Assembly (NCBI GenBank): GCA_018334915.1
Contig: JAGXLB010000004.1
Span: 1 to 50,138 of the forward strand
Direction of reading: 5' to 3'
From: Candidatus Bipolaricaulota bacterium
GTDB taxonomy: Bacteria; Bipolaricaulota; Bipolaricaulia; M55B111
Length of the DNA stretch: 50,138 nt
The stretch's first letter is position 1. Every line of letters starts with the position of its first letter. Of this stretch, positions 7,243 through 15,656 are shown one piece after another. A program made the translations under genes and the position numbers. The notes beneath the pieces were generated by a model, which saw only the letters and a program-made list of their open reading frames with translations, was not told the DNA's origin and searched no databases.

Positions 7243-8586
7243 CTACCTCAATTCAAGTTCTGTAGTTACGTCGGCAAGGTTACCGACCGGTTGAAGGTCT
7301 AAGTTTGTGGCAAGATCGTTCGACTTTTCGTGGCTTTCAGGTATTAAAGCCTTCATGTATCCCAGTTTTTCGGCTTCATTAACTCGCGATTTCAAATTCT
7401 TTACCGGCCTGACCTCACCGCTTAACCCAACTTCTCCGATTATCACCGTCTGACTGCCAATCTTCCTGTCCTGAAAGCTCGAAAGAATTGCACTAACTAT
7501 TCCCAGGTCCGCGGCTGTCTCCTCGACCCTGAACCCTCCGACGACGTTAAGATAAATATCGAACTCCTGCAGATTTATACCAAGTTGTTTTTGAATAACC
7601 GCAAATAGTAAAGAAGTCCGATTGTAATCCAGGCCCGTGGTTCGTCTCTGAGCGCTACCACCAGAGTTAGACGGGGTTACCAGAGCCTGAATTTCTACCA
7701 GAATAGGTCTCGTTCCTTCGACGGTACAGACCGTAGTGGTTCCTTTCTGAGTCGAATGACCGTTTTTCTTGGCAAAAAACTGTGAAGGATTCAAAATTTC
7801 CTGCAGCCCTTGCTCAGTCATCTGAAATAGACCCAGAAGCCTGGTCGATCCGAACCTATTTTTGGTCGGACGCATCAACCTTACGTTTTTATCACGCTTT
7901 CCTTCAAAGTATATAGTGGAATCTACCAGGTGTTCGATTGTTTTAGGGCCAGAAAAGTCCCCGGATTTCGTGATGTGACCGATTAAGATGGTAGCTATCT
8001 CTTTCTTTTTAGCCAGCCTGGTAAATTCACGTCCCAGTTCACGAACCTGTTTGGTACTCCCGAGGGAAGAGGAGTTACCGGGTCGCTGGAGGGATTGGAT
8101 GGAGTCAACTACAACACATAATGGGTCTAGATCATGGAGGTGTGATATCGCATTCTCAAGGCTCTGTCCGCTATAGATAATTAAGTCATCTGCGGTTAGG
8201 TTAAGGCGCTCCGCCCTCATTTTGAGTTGTTTTGAGGACTCCTCGCCGGAGATGTATAGAACCTTTCCTCGCTTGGCTATGTTGGTTGCAGCCTGAAGGA
8301 GTATAGTGGACTTCCCAATGCCGGGATCACCACCTAGGAGTGTTACCGAACCGGGTATTAGTCCACCACCAAGAACACGGTCGAATTCGCCGATACCAGT
8401 AGGTATTCTCTTCTTTGAATCAAATGAAATTTCAGAAAGGGGTTTTGGAGACTCATCTACCAAGGCTTCACTGCCGGAATCTTCCTCAGATTCCTTCTGG
8501 CGGAAACTATCCCAATCTCCACACTTTGGGCAACGCCCGAGCCACTCAACGGAAGTATATCCGCAGTTTTTACATTTGTATGCCAT
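7243..8586 (-). CDS. radA: DNA repair protein RadA
   Basis: RadA is a RecA-like, DnaB-type branch-migration motor in homologous recombination. The 447-residue protein has the N-terminal zinc finger (Cys5, Cys8, Cys19, Cys22), Walker A GGDPGIGKST, the diagnostic KNRFG motif (PTKNRFGSTRLLGLFQM), and a C-terminal Lon-protease-like domain (FDIYLNVVGGFRVEETAADLG) without the Lon catalytic pair. The start ATG follows clpC by six bases. Order and spacing place it in an operon between clpC and disA. Confidence 0.94.
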   Translation of the reverse strand: MAYKCKNCGYTSVEWLGRCPKCGDWDSFRQKESEEDSGSEALVDESPKPLSEISFDSKKRIPTGIGEFDRVLGGGLIPGSVTLLGGDPGIGKSTILLQAATNIAKRGKVLYISGEESSKQLKMRAERLNLTADDLIIYSGQSLENAISHLHDLDPLCVVVDSIQSLQRPGNSSSLGSTKQVRELGREFTRLAKKKEIATILIGHITKSGDFSGPKTIEHLVDSTIYFEGKRDKNVRLMRPTKNRFGSTRLLGLFQMTEQGLQEILNPSQFFAKKNGHSTQKGTTTVCTVEGTRPILVEIQALVTPSNSGGSAQRRTTGLDYNRTSLLFAVIQKQLGINLQEFDIYLNVVGGFRVEETAADLGIVSAILSSFQDRKIGSQTVIIGEVGLSGEVRPVKNLKSRVNEAEKLGYMKALIPESHEKSNDLATNLDLQPVGNLADVTTELELR

Positions 8587-8592
8587 CCATTA

Positions 8593-11076
8593 TCAATCTC
8601 CAACGCCGACGGCGCTCTTGTTATTTACCCCCTCGAGAAGGATATCTCCGCCCTCTGAGTCGACGGAAATCGTACCAGTTTCGTCGAAATCACCCTGTAA
8701 CAGATGATCGGAGATCTTGTTTTCTATCAGTCGTTCAATGGTTCGCCTCATCGGTCTTGCCCCGTACTTGGAATCGTATCCTTCCTCGACTAGAACTTCT
8801 TTTGCGGATTGAGATATTTCCAAATTCAACCCATGCTTCTCTATCAACCTATCCTGAAGCCTGTCCAGCATGAGTTCGGCAATTTTGAATACCTCGTTCT
8901 CTGTTAACTGGTGGAATACAACGAGGTCGTCGAGGCGGTTCAGAAATTCAGGTCTAAACTCGTCCTTAACTTTATCCATGACCATATTCTTCATCTCTTC
9001 GTAGGATTCCTTTGAGTCAACTTCCTTCGAGCCAAACCCAAGCTGGGTCTTGTCGGTTATGAGTTTGCCGCCAAGATTGGACGTCATTATCATAACACTG
9101 TTCCGGAAATTGATCTGACGGCCCTGAGAATCGGTAAGTACGCCGTCTTCCATGACCTGGAGAAGAATGTTGAAAACGTCGTGATGTGCTTTTTCAATCT
9201 CGTCGAATAGGATAACCGAGTGTGGCCTGTGGCGGACCGCTTCGGTAAGCTTCCCCGCTTCTTCGTATCCTACGTAGCCGGGAGGCGCACCCGTTAACCT
9301 TGAGACGTTAAACTTCTCCATGTATTCCGACATATCTACCCGGATTAATGCCTCTTCATCTCCAAACAGGAATTCGGCGAGGGTTTTGCTGAGTTCGGTT
9401 TTTCCCACTCCCGTCGGCCCAAGAAACATGAAAGAGCCGATCGGTCGATTCGGGTCTTTTACTCCGGCATAGGCTCTGCGCAATGATTGAGAGATAGCGT
9501 TTACGGCTTCGTTCTGGCCGATTAATCGCTTGTGAATCTCTCCCTCCATATCTACCATCCGCTTTCTCTCTTCCTTCTGAAGCCTACCTACTGGAACTCC
9601 GGTCCAAGAGGATACCATTTCCGCTATATCCTTACCTTCAACCAGGCCGTCGCCGTTGTGAGACCTGTCTTCGTTCTCTTCGTAATTTTCTAGCTCTTCA
9701 GTAAGCTCCCTCCTCTGGTCCCTCAGCTCCGCCGCCTTTTCGTAATCGCCTGAGTTGGTTGCTTCTTTTTCCTCTTGTTTGATCGTAATTCTTTCCCTAG
9801 AAACTTCCCTTAATTCTGGGGGGAGGTTAAAGTTTTCCAATCTTACTTTTGCGGCTGTTTCATCAATGAGATCTATTGCTTTATCGGGTAGAAACTGCCC
9901 CGTTATATAGCGGTCGCTCAACCGGGCGGCTTGTTCGATGGCTTCTTCGGTGATCTTGACGTTATGGTGGCTCTCATATCTATCCTGTATCCCTTCTAGT
10001 ATCTCTATCGTATGCTGAATTGTCGGTTCATCTACTGTGATCGTCTTGAACCGACGCTTTAAAGCCGGGTCCTTTTCGACGGACTTACGGTAATCGTCGA
10101 TTGTTGCAGTTCCGATGCTCTGAATTGCTCCGGATGCAAGGGGTGGTTTGAGAATCGAGGATGCATCTATAGCTCCCTCGGCTCCCCCGGCCCCTACGAC
10201 AGTGCTAAGTTCGTCGATAAACAGGATTACTTCGTCCTTGTTGGTGACTTCGTTGATCAGGGCTTTGAGTCGTTGTTCAAATTCCCCTCTGTACTTTGTT
10301 CCGGCAACCATGGCAGCCATATCAACTTCGTATATCTTCTTACTTGTCAAAATACCGGGAACTGCCTGATCGGCTATCTTCTGGGCTAACCCCTCGACTA
10401 TTGCTGTTTTTCCTACGCCTGCCTCACCAATAAGTACGGGATTATTTTTCTTCCTCCGGGTTAAGGTCTGGATTACCCTATTTATCTCTTTGTCTCTTCC
10501 GATTACCGGGTCCAGTTCATCTTTTTTGGCTTCTTCAATTAAGTTTCTTCCAAATTCCTCGAGAACTCCTTCTTCCTGGCTACCTTTTTCCGTAGATTGT
10601 AGTTTAAGCTCCATCCCCTGGTTTGCGTCACTTTTCCGGACCATGGAGAAGTAGGATCGAGCCTTTCTGGTAGTGATGCCAAATTGCTTTATTACCGAGG
10701 AAGCAGTTCCGTTGCCTTCCTCTAAGATACTTATCAGGAGATGAGCAGGTTCGATTTTATTTTCGCCCTGGCTGGATCTCGCTTCGTCGTAGCCCATTTT
10801 CATTATTTTCTTCAGCTGGGACGTTGGCTCCAGCTCGTCCTCCAGCGGGAGAGATAGTTCTTCTTCATCATCCCGCTTAACTACTCTAAGAACGTGATGA
10901 TAGGACAGCCCGTTATCTTTCAAGAATTTATAAACTCTGGTATTTTTAGCTCTAAGAAGAGCCAGTAGCAGATGTTCCGGGGAGACTGCCTTATCGTTTA
11001 ACTTTTCCGCCTCGTCGTATGCCGTAGCCATTATCTCCATCGACTTCTTCGAAAACTTCTTGTACATATTACTCAC
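8593..11076 (-). CDS. clpC: ATP-dependent Clp protease ATPase subunit ClpC
   Basis: ClpC unfolds proteins for ClpP. It has two Clp-N repeats (about residues 1-145), NBD1 with Walker A GEAGVGKT, a middle domain with a UVR-type segment (EEKEATNSGDYEKAAELRDQ), and NBD2 with GPTGVGKTELSK and the C-terminal DII domain. The full length is about 827 residues. I choose the GTG at 11074-11076 because GGGAGGTGA sits 6-8 bases upstream. The GTG at 11083-11085 is inside that site. In Bacillus-like operons ctsR-mcsA-mcsB precede clpC. Here they are absent and the upstream neighbour is rplY. Confidence 0.93.
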   Translation of the reverse strand: MSNMYKKFSKKSMEIMATAYDEAEKLNDKAVSPEHLLLALLRAKNTRVYKFLKDNGLSYHHVLRVVKRDDEEELSLPLEDELEPTSQLKKIMKMGYDEARSSQGENKIEPAHLLISILEEGNGTASSVIKQFGITTRKARSYFSMVRKSDANQGMELKLQSTEKGSQEEGVLEEFGRNLIEEAKKDELDPVIGRDKEINRVIQTLTRRKKNNPVLIGEAGVGKTAIVEGLAQKIADQAVPGILTSKKIYEVDMAAMVAGTKYRGEFEQRLKALINEVTNKDEVILFIDELSTVVGAGGAEGAIDASSILKPPLASGAIQSIGTATIDDYRKSVEKDPALKRRFKTITVDEPTIQHTIEILEGIQDRYESHHNVKITEEAIEQAARLSDRYITGQFLPDKAIDLIDETAAKVRLENFNLPPELREVSRERITIKQEEKEATNSGDYEKAAELRDQRRELTEELENYEENEDRSHNGDGLVEGKDIAEMVSSWTGVPVGRLQKEERKRMVDMEGEIHKRLIGQNEAVNAISQSLRRAYAGVKDPNRPIGSFMFLGPTGVGKTELSKTLAEFLFGDEEALIRVDMSEYMEKFNVSRLTGAPPGYVGYEEAGKLTEAVRHRPHSVILFDEIEKAHHDVFNILLQVMEDGVLTDSQGRQINFRNSVMIMTSNLGGKLITDKTQLGFGSKEVDSKESYEEMKNMVMDKVKDEFRPEFLNRLDDLVVFHQLTENEVFKIAELMLDRLQDRLIEKHGLNLEISQSAKEVLVEEGYDSKYGARPMRRTIERLIENKISDHLLQGDFDETGTISVDSEGGDILLEGVNNKSAVGVGD

Positions 11077-11222
11077 CAAGCTCACCTCCCAGAGAACTCT
11101 TCAACTGTAGAATTATATGTAAATACGATTCACCATTTCAAAAAATAGTATTTGCCAGTGTTAACCTATATTTAAACGCAAAAGGGGAAGAAGGAAAAGT
11201 CAATCCTTATAGTATCGATAGG

Positions 11223-11957
11223 TTATTTCGCTCCTTCGCTTCCTTCTTCCGGTTCGGGTTCTTCTGTTTCTTCTTCGGTGGCCTCTTCTTCCAATTCTTC
11301 CCCTTCAAGTTCCTCTTCAGCTTCCAATTCTTCCCCTTCAAGTTCCTCTTCAGCTTCCAATTCTTCTTCACCCAGCAGCTCCTCGCCAATGGTGGGTTCC
11401 GTTAGATCTATCTCTATCTCCTTCCTTGGAGCCAGAATGGAGAGCACGGTTCTATCTTCAGGGGTCAAAATTTCTAAGTCACCTAAATCTAGATCCGATA
11501 CATGAATTGAGTCACCAATTTCGAGTTCTTCCACATCCAATCTAAGTATTTCGGGTATGTCCATTGCCTCTCCGTAGACTGTTATGGTTTCCATCAACTG
11601 ATCCATGATTCCGCCTGAACTAACTCCTTCCGGTGTCCCAACCGTTACTACCGGTATCTCCATTTCTACGGGGTGATCGTCCGGAACTTCGTAGAAATCC
11701 ATGTGGATCGGTTCGTCGGTTAGATGGTCGTATTGAATGTCCCTGAGGAAAACCTCGTGAACATCGTCATCGAGTTCTAGATCAATCCTGGTGCTTCTCG
11801 TTATTTCATCCAGCAGTTCTTTCATCTTTTTCTTATTTATCTTTAAGCTTATCGAATCTCTCTCGGGACCATACAATACAGCTGGTAGTTTGCCCTCACG
11901 CCGCAAAGTGTTCGGATTTTCCTCTGATTCTCTTTTGCTTACCTGAACCTTAGGCAT
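11223..11957 (-). CDS. rplY: Ribosomal protein L25, CTC/TL5 type, with acidic repeat tail
   Basis: The protein binds 5S rRNA in the large subunit. It has the N-terminal L25 domain (LRREGKLPAVLYGPE to HLTDEPIHMDFYEV) and the TL5 C-terminal domain (PVVTVGTPEGVSSGGIM to SIHVSDLDLGDLEIL). A tail of about 55 residues follows, made almost entirely of Glu and Leu with an 11-residue repeat (EGEELEAEEEL). The ATG at 11955-11957 has AAAGGTGAT upstream, and upstream in-frame codons look non-coding. Length is 244 residues. It is the last gene of glmU-prs-rplY. The acid tail fits a salt-adapted cytoplasm. Confidence 0.9.
   Translation of the reverse strand: MPKVQVSKRESEENPNTLRREGKLPAVLYGPERDSISLKINKKKMKELLDEITRSTRIDLELDDDVHEVFLRDIQYDHLTDEPIHMDFYEVPDDHPVEMEIPVVTVGTPEGVSSGGIMDQLMETITVYGEAMDIPEILRLDVEELEIGDSIHVSDLDLGDLEILTPEDRTVLSILAPRKEIEIDLTEPTIGEELLGEEELEAEEELEGEELEAEEELEGEELEEEATEEETEEPEPEEGSEGAK
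11288..11368. repeat. 33-bp tandem repeat inside rplY
   Basis: Two identical 33-bp units (11288-11320 and 11321-11353) plus 15 bases of a third encode the acidic L25 tail in frame. Perfect identity at the DNA level suggests recent expansion by slippage, so the copy number may vary among strains. Confidence 0.85.
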
Positions 11958-12017
11958 CAATATCACCTTTCTTTGAATTTCTTTTTCCAAAAAACCGTTT
12001 TGTGTCACACAATTATA

Positions 12018-12965
12018 TTAGGAATGGGGGAACAAAGTCGACACCGATTTTTCCTGGTATATCCGCTTTATCGTTCGGGCGAACAAATCTCCTACGGAAA
12101 TGTGGTTAATGAAGTCAGCTTTCTCCGCCTCCGGGCTGTGGATCGTGTTTGTTACAGTGACGGAGTCTATTGGTGATTTTTCAATCGACTCCAGTGCGCC
12201 CCCGGCGAAAATACCGTGGGTGCAGATTGCTTCTATGTGTTTGGCCCCCCTTTCTTCCAGTATTTCCGCGACCTCCGTGAGAGTACCTGCCGTACTGACT
12301 ATGTCATCGACCATCAGACATCGCTTGGATTCCACATTGCCGATTAGGTTTAAAACCTCTACCCCTTCGCCCTGACTGCCCCTCTTCTTTTCAACTATGG
12401 CAAGGGACATGTTTAGTTTTTGAGAAACTTTCCTTGCCCTTTTTGCCCCACCTACGTCGGGACTGACCACTACCCCTTCCTCATAAGATATCTCATCTTT
12501 TAACGTATCTGCCAGAACAGGATCTGCTCGAAGGTTATCTACGGGGATATCGAAAAATCCCTGTATCTGACCGGCGTGCAAATCTACCGTAAGAATCCGG
12601 TCGGCGCCGGCAGTAGATATAATATTTGCCACAAGTTTTGCACTAATCGGAACTCTTCCGGTTTGCTTTCTATCCTGTCGGGCGTAACCGTAATATGGGA
12701 TAACAGCCGCTATTTGCTTTGCCGAAGCCCTCTTTAGAGCGTCAATTATCAGAAGCAACTCCACCAGGTTGTCGTTCACAGGAGGCGAAACGGACTGAAC
12801 GACGAAGACCGATGCTCCTCTTACCGTCTCCTGCACGTGGACGTGGATTTCTCCGTCTGGAAACTTGTCTACCGAAGCTTCGGTTAGCTCTTTACTCAGG
12901 CTAGAAACAATTTCCTGAGCTAATTCGGGGTTTGAGTTTCCTGCAATAATTTTAAGGTCCTGCAA
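12018..12965 (-). CDS. prs: Ribose-phosphate pyrophosphokinase (PRPP synthase)
   Basis: The enzyme makes PRPP from ribose-5-phosphate and ATP, feeding purine, pyrimidine, His/Trp and NAD synthesis. The 315-residue protein has the class I signatures: FPDGEIHVHVQETVRG, YYGYARQDRK, VDLHAGQIQGFFDIPVDNL, VSPDVGGAKRARK and the PRPP loop MVDDIVSTAGTL. The start is TTG at 12963-12965 behind GAGGAGATAAAG. It lies between glmU (64 bases upstream) and rplY (60 bases downstream) in the common glmU-prs-rplY order. Confidence 0.95.
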   Translation of the reverse strand: MQDLKIIAGNSNPELAQEIVSSLSKELTEASVDKFPDGEIHVHVQETVRGASVFVVQSVSPPVNDNLVELLLIIDALKRASAKQIAAVIPYYGYARQDRKQTGRVPISAKLVANIISTAGADRILTVDLHAGQIQGFFDIPVDNLRADPVLADTLKDEISYEEGVVVSPDVGGAKRARKVSQKLNMSLAIVEKKRGSQGEGVEVLNLIGNVESKRCLMVDDIVSTAGTLTEVAEILEERGAKHIEAICTHGIFAGGALESIEKSPIDSVTVTNTIHSPEAEKADFINHISVGDLFARTIKRIYQEKSVSTLFPHS

Positions 12966-13029
12966 CTTTATCTCCTCGGTTTATTGAATTTTTCATGACT
13001 TCGGGATTGGTCTGGGGTTAATCATCTTT

Positions 13030-14022
13030 CTACTTCAGGAAACTAAATGGTTCAATTGTCCTATTGTCCCGGACGGAAGTACCTTTTACAACCGCATGAC
13101 TTAGCTCTACTCCCTGACCAATCTCACTGTCTATAATCTCCACGTGAGGTCCTATTTTGGCATCTGATCCGATTGAAGTCTCCCCTCTGATTATTGTAAA
13201 TGGCTCTATAGTCGTGTCCTGACCTATTGTAACATCACTTTCGATAACTATTGATTCTGGGTAAGTTAGAGTAACTCCGGAATTAAGTAGTGAATTCCTT
13301 TTCCTCCGGTTGAGTATTTTCCCCGCTAATACAAGGTCTTCTCTGGTGTTTACGCCGAGGAACTCATCCTGGCTTTTGGCCTGGAACCCCGAGACCCTTC
13401 TTCCCTTTTTTGAGAAACGTTTCGCAAGGTCAGTCAAATAGAACTCGCCCTGAGCGTTTTCCAAATCTATCGAATCAAGTTCCTCCCATAAGGCTTCCCG
13501 GTTGTGCATAAAATAGATCCCCGCGTTGATTTCTTTTATTTTTTTCTCAACTTCCGAAGCGTCCTGTTCCTCTATTATCTCTTCTACACCTCCATTCCCG
13601 GACCTCTTTATTCTACCGTAGCCACTGGGATCGTCCCGGTTTACCGTTAAAAGGGCGAGTTCGGCCTTTTTTCCCTTTGCAAAATCTATAAACGTTTTTA
13701 GTGAAGAAGTTTTTACTAACGGAAGATCACCGGGAACAACCAGGAAAGTTTCGCTCTCGATTTTATCCTTTGCCTGCTGAAGAGCATGAGCTGTGCCTCT
13801 CTGGTTTTCCTGTACCGCAAAGTCTACATCCCAATCCGACAATACACTCCTAATTAATTCCTTCTTGTATCCGACGACAGCGATGACACGAGATAAGTTT
13901 AAGGGATCGATTGATCCCAGTAAATGTTCTATTAAGGGCTTTCCGCCAATTTCGTGTAGCACCTTCGGTTTTGACGAATTCATGCGGGTCCCTTTTCCCG
14001 CTGCAAGAATTACGAAATCCAT
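13030..14022 (-). CDS. glmU: GlmU-like UDP-GlcNAc pyrophosphorylase, short form
   Basis: The N-terminal nucleotidyltransferase domain is complete: ILAAGKGTRMNSSKPKVLHE, QENQRGTAHALQQA, VVPGDLPLV and INAGIYFM. It converts GlcNAc-1-phosphate and UTP to UDP-GlcNAc for cell-wall precursors. At 330 residues it is about 125 shorter than full GlmU. Only a few left-handed beta-helix turns remain (SDVTIGQDTTIEPF to GPHVEIIDSEIG), and the acetyltransferase part with its catalytic histidine region is missing. The stop is clean and nothing homologous follows it. Glucosamine-1-phosphate acetylation must then be done elsewhere. Confidence 0.85.
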   Translation of the reverse strand: MDFVILAAGKGTRMNSSKPKVLHEIGGKPLIEHLLGSIDPLNLSRVIAVVGYKKELIRSVLSDWDVDFAVQENQRGTAHALQQAKDKIESETFLVVPGDLPLVKTSSLKTFIDFAKGKKAELALLTVNRDDPSGYGRIKRSGNGGVEEIIEEQDASEVEKKIKEINAGIYFMHNREALWEELDSIDLENAQGEFYLTDLAKRFSKKGRRVSGFQAKSQDEFLGVNTREDLVLAGKILNRRKRNSLLNSGVTLTYPESIVIESDVTIGQDTTIEPFTIIRGETSIGSDAKIGPHVEIIDSEIGQGVELSHAVVKGTSVRDNRTIEPFSFLK

Positions 14023-14174
14023 GATTCCACCGATTAAATATAATTAATCGGTTTCTTGGTTGCAATGAAAACTATGTTTCTCGACAATAGTTTGGTAAAA
14101 ATTTTTAGCTGGTTACGAGCTTGTATGGTGGCTACTAATAACTTTAACTACAATGATCAACTAAAGGAGGTATT

Positions 14175-14555
14175 ATGGCAAAAGAAGATATCAAGTATAC
14201 TGAAGATCACGATTGGGTAAAAGTCGAAGGTCGGACAGCCACAGTTGGGGTGACCGACTTTGCACAGAAAGAGCTGGGGGATATCGTTTTTGTCGAGTTA
14301 CCTGACCTGGGAGAAGAATACTCCAAGGGTGAGGAAATGGTTGTTGTCGAGTCCGTGAAATCAGTTTCGGATGTTAAGGCTCCGGTCAGTGGGGAAGTAA
14401 CGGAAGTCAATGAGTCACTAGAAGGTGAGCCGGAGAAAATAAACGAATCCCCGTTTGAGTCAGGCTGGCTCGTAAAACTTGACATGAAAGATGAAACAGA
14501 GCTGGAATCTCTAATGGAAGGGTCCGAATACGAAGAATTAAAAGAAGAAGCTTAA
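14175..14555 (+). CDS. gcvH: Glycine cleavage system H protein
   Basis: GcvH carries the aminomethyl group on a lipoyl arm between the P, T and L proteins. The 126-residue protein has the canonical motif EMVVVESVKSVSDV with lipoylated Lys62, and C-terminal SPFESGWLVKLDM. A perfect AAAGGAGGT precedes the ATG. No gcvP, gcvT or lpd lies nearby, so it is an orphan here. In such settings it can serve the whole cleavage system encoded elsewhere or act as a lipoyl carrier. It is divergent from glmU and ends at a strong hairpin. Confidence 0.93.
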   Translation: MAKEDIKYTEDHDWVKVEGRTATVGVTDFAQKELGDIVFVELPDLGEEYSKGEEMVVVESVKSVSDVKAPVSGEVTEVNESLEGEPEKINESPFESGWLVKLDMKDETELESLMEGSEYEELKEEA

Positions 14556-14577
14556 CCGAATTATCTTATAATTGCTA

Positions 14578-14607
14578 CTGGGGCAGGGCTCGTGTTCCCT
14601 GCCCCAG
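14578..14607 (+). terminator. Terminator after gcvH
   Basis: A perfect 11-bp GC-rich stem (CTGGGGCAGGG at 14578-14588, CCCTGCCCCAG at 14597-14607) with an 8-base loop lies 22 bases after the gcvH stop. The following sequence is T/A-rich but has no long T-run. Confidence 0.6.
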
Positions 14608-14653
14608 TTCGTAATTATTTAAATTGTCGGCCTCTAACCTCAACTACTCATAC

Positions 14654-15436
14654 CTACAAAAAAGAAAATGTAATTGCTAATAGAGTTGCGAGCTGAACGA
14701 GAAGAGACAAGCCCTGTCCCGATTTAGAGCTACTGCTGCTGACGGGTGGGGAGCTTTCGTCTCTTTGCTCAGAAACGTTGCTATCTTCGTAATCTTCCAT
14801 ACCTGTCTTCTCGTTCTCCAGCTTGGTCTGCTCATTTTCCTGCGGTGTCTCGCCCAATTCTGTCTCTCCTTGCTGAGCGGTTCCGCTAGGTCCCAGGGCG
14901 AAGTTAGCACTTTTAGTACCGTACTTAATCCTAAATGGGGTAGTGGAATCAAACGAACTTCCCAGAGTGATTATCCCTTTGCTTCCCCAAAAAACTTTAC
15001 CCTGGATCGGGACTTTCTCAGGCATTCTCCCTTCCTTGAAGCCGTCCGTTATTCCGATTATCTGGTTTGCCTGGGAAGTCCGGCCATTTTGCATAATTCT
15101 CAGGGCGTAAGGTTGGAATTCTACGTCCTTGTCCCTCGTTAATACTGATATTGCGACTGGTGACATACCTTCGTACTTCTTCAGCCCGGATTTTATATCG
15201 GGTCCCAATTTGCTTCGCTGAGCTTTTTCGTTTCCACCAAATATTACTATCAAAATAACTTTTTCGCCCTGGTACTCTGTCTCGATAACATTATAAACTT
15301 CCGGGGCGAGGCCAAGCTCCATCCTGACAATGCGGGTCAGCTTATCCTCTATCTCCGACCCCGTCGCGGAATTAGCCAGGAAAACCAGGCCGACAACTAA
15401 CACTACCCCTATGTAAAGTACAGTTTTTTTGGACAA
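14654..15436 (-). CDS. Unrecognised exported protein with low-complexity linker and hydrophobic C-tail
   Basis: I do not recognise a family. The 260-residue product has an N-terminal signal segment (KKTVLYIGVVLVVGLVFLA), an alpha/beta-like middle (about 28-180, with QGEKVILIVIFGG and GKVFWGSKGIITLGS), a Gln/Glu/Ser-rich linker (about 185-240, ending SSPPVSSSSSKSG) and a final hydrophobic stretch LSLLVQLATLLAITFSFL that runs to the stop with no basic tail. This layout resembles proteins held by, or processed at, a C-terminal anchor. The TTG at 15434-15436 is preferred because AGGTGAT lies 5-7 bases upstream. A GTG at 15443-15445 is inside that site. It is downstream of secA and a tiny membrane peptide. 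Confidence 0.6.
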   Translation of the reverse strand: MSKKTVLYIGVVLVVGLVFLANSATGSEIEDKLTRIVRMELGLAPEVYNVIETEYQGEKVILIVIFGGNEKAQRSKLGPDIKSGLKKYEGMSPVAISVLTRDKDVEFQPYALRIMQNGRTSQANQIIGITDGFKEGRMPEKVPIQGKVFWGSKGIITLGSSFDSTTPFRIKYGTKSANFALGPSGTAQQGETELGETPQENEQTKLENEKTGMEDYEDSNVSEQRDESSPPVSSSSSKSGQGLSLLVQLATLLAITFSFL

Positions 15437-15475
15437 TAAAATCACCTAGTTAACGGCTGTTTTTTCTGGAACTGG

Positions 15476-15571
15476 TTAACAAACCCCGCATCCCATGAAT
15501 GAAAGGAAAGCAGCTGCCCAGAGAGACCAGAAAAACCCAAGTACGAACCAAGTAGCTGTGATAGGATCCAT
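15476..15571 (-). CDS. 31-residue hydrophobic membrane peptide
   Basis: ATG at 15569-15571 follows a strong AAAAGGAGGTG ribosome site at the right distance. The product is one transmembrane helix (MDPITATWFVLGFFWSLW and AAAFLSFM) ending in GCGVC. Size and shape resemble small accessory subunits of sodium symporters, but no symporter is adjacent. It lies between secA and an exported protein, so a role in export or as a small membrane-protein partner is also possible. The strong ribosome site is the main reason to believe it is translated. Confidence 0.5.
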   Translation of the reverse strand: MDPITATWFVLGFFWSLWAAAFLSFMGCGVC

Positions 15572-15656
15572 TTAAAGCACCTCCTTTTAAATTCTTATGT
15601 TAACACTATTATAACCAGAAGGATTGATAATTCAATAAAATGGTGGGACAAAAAGA

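Noticed and set aside
8306-8873. Overlapping plus-strand ORFs across the radA-clpC junction
   Set aside because: Antisense shadows of two well-supported genes, with no family resemblance.
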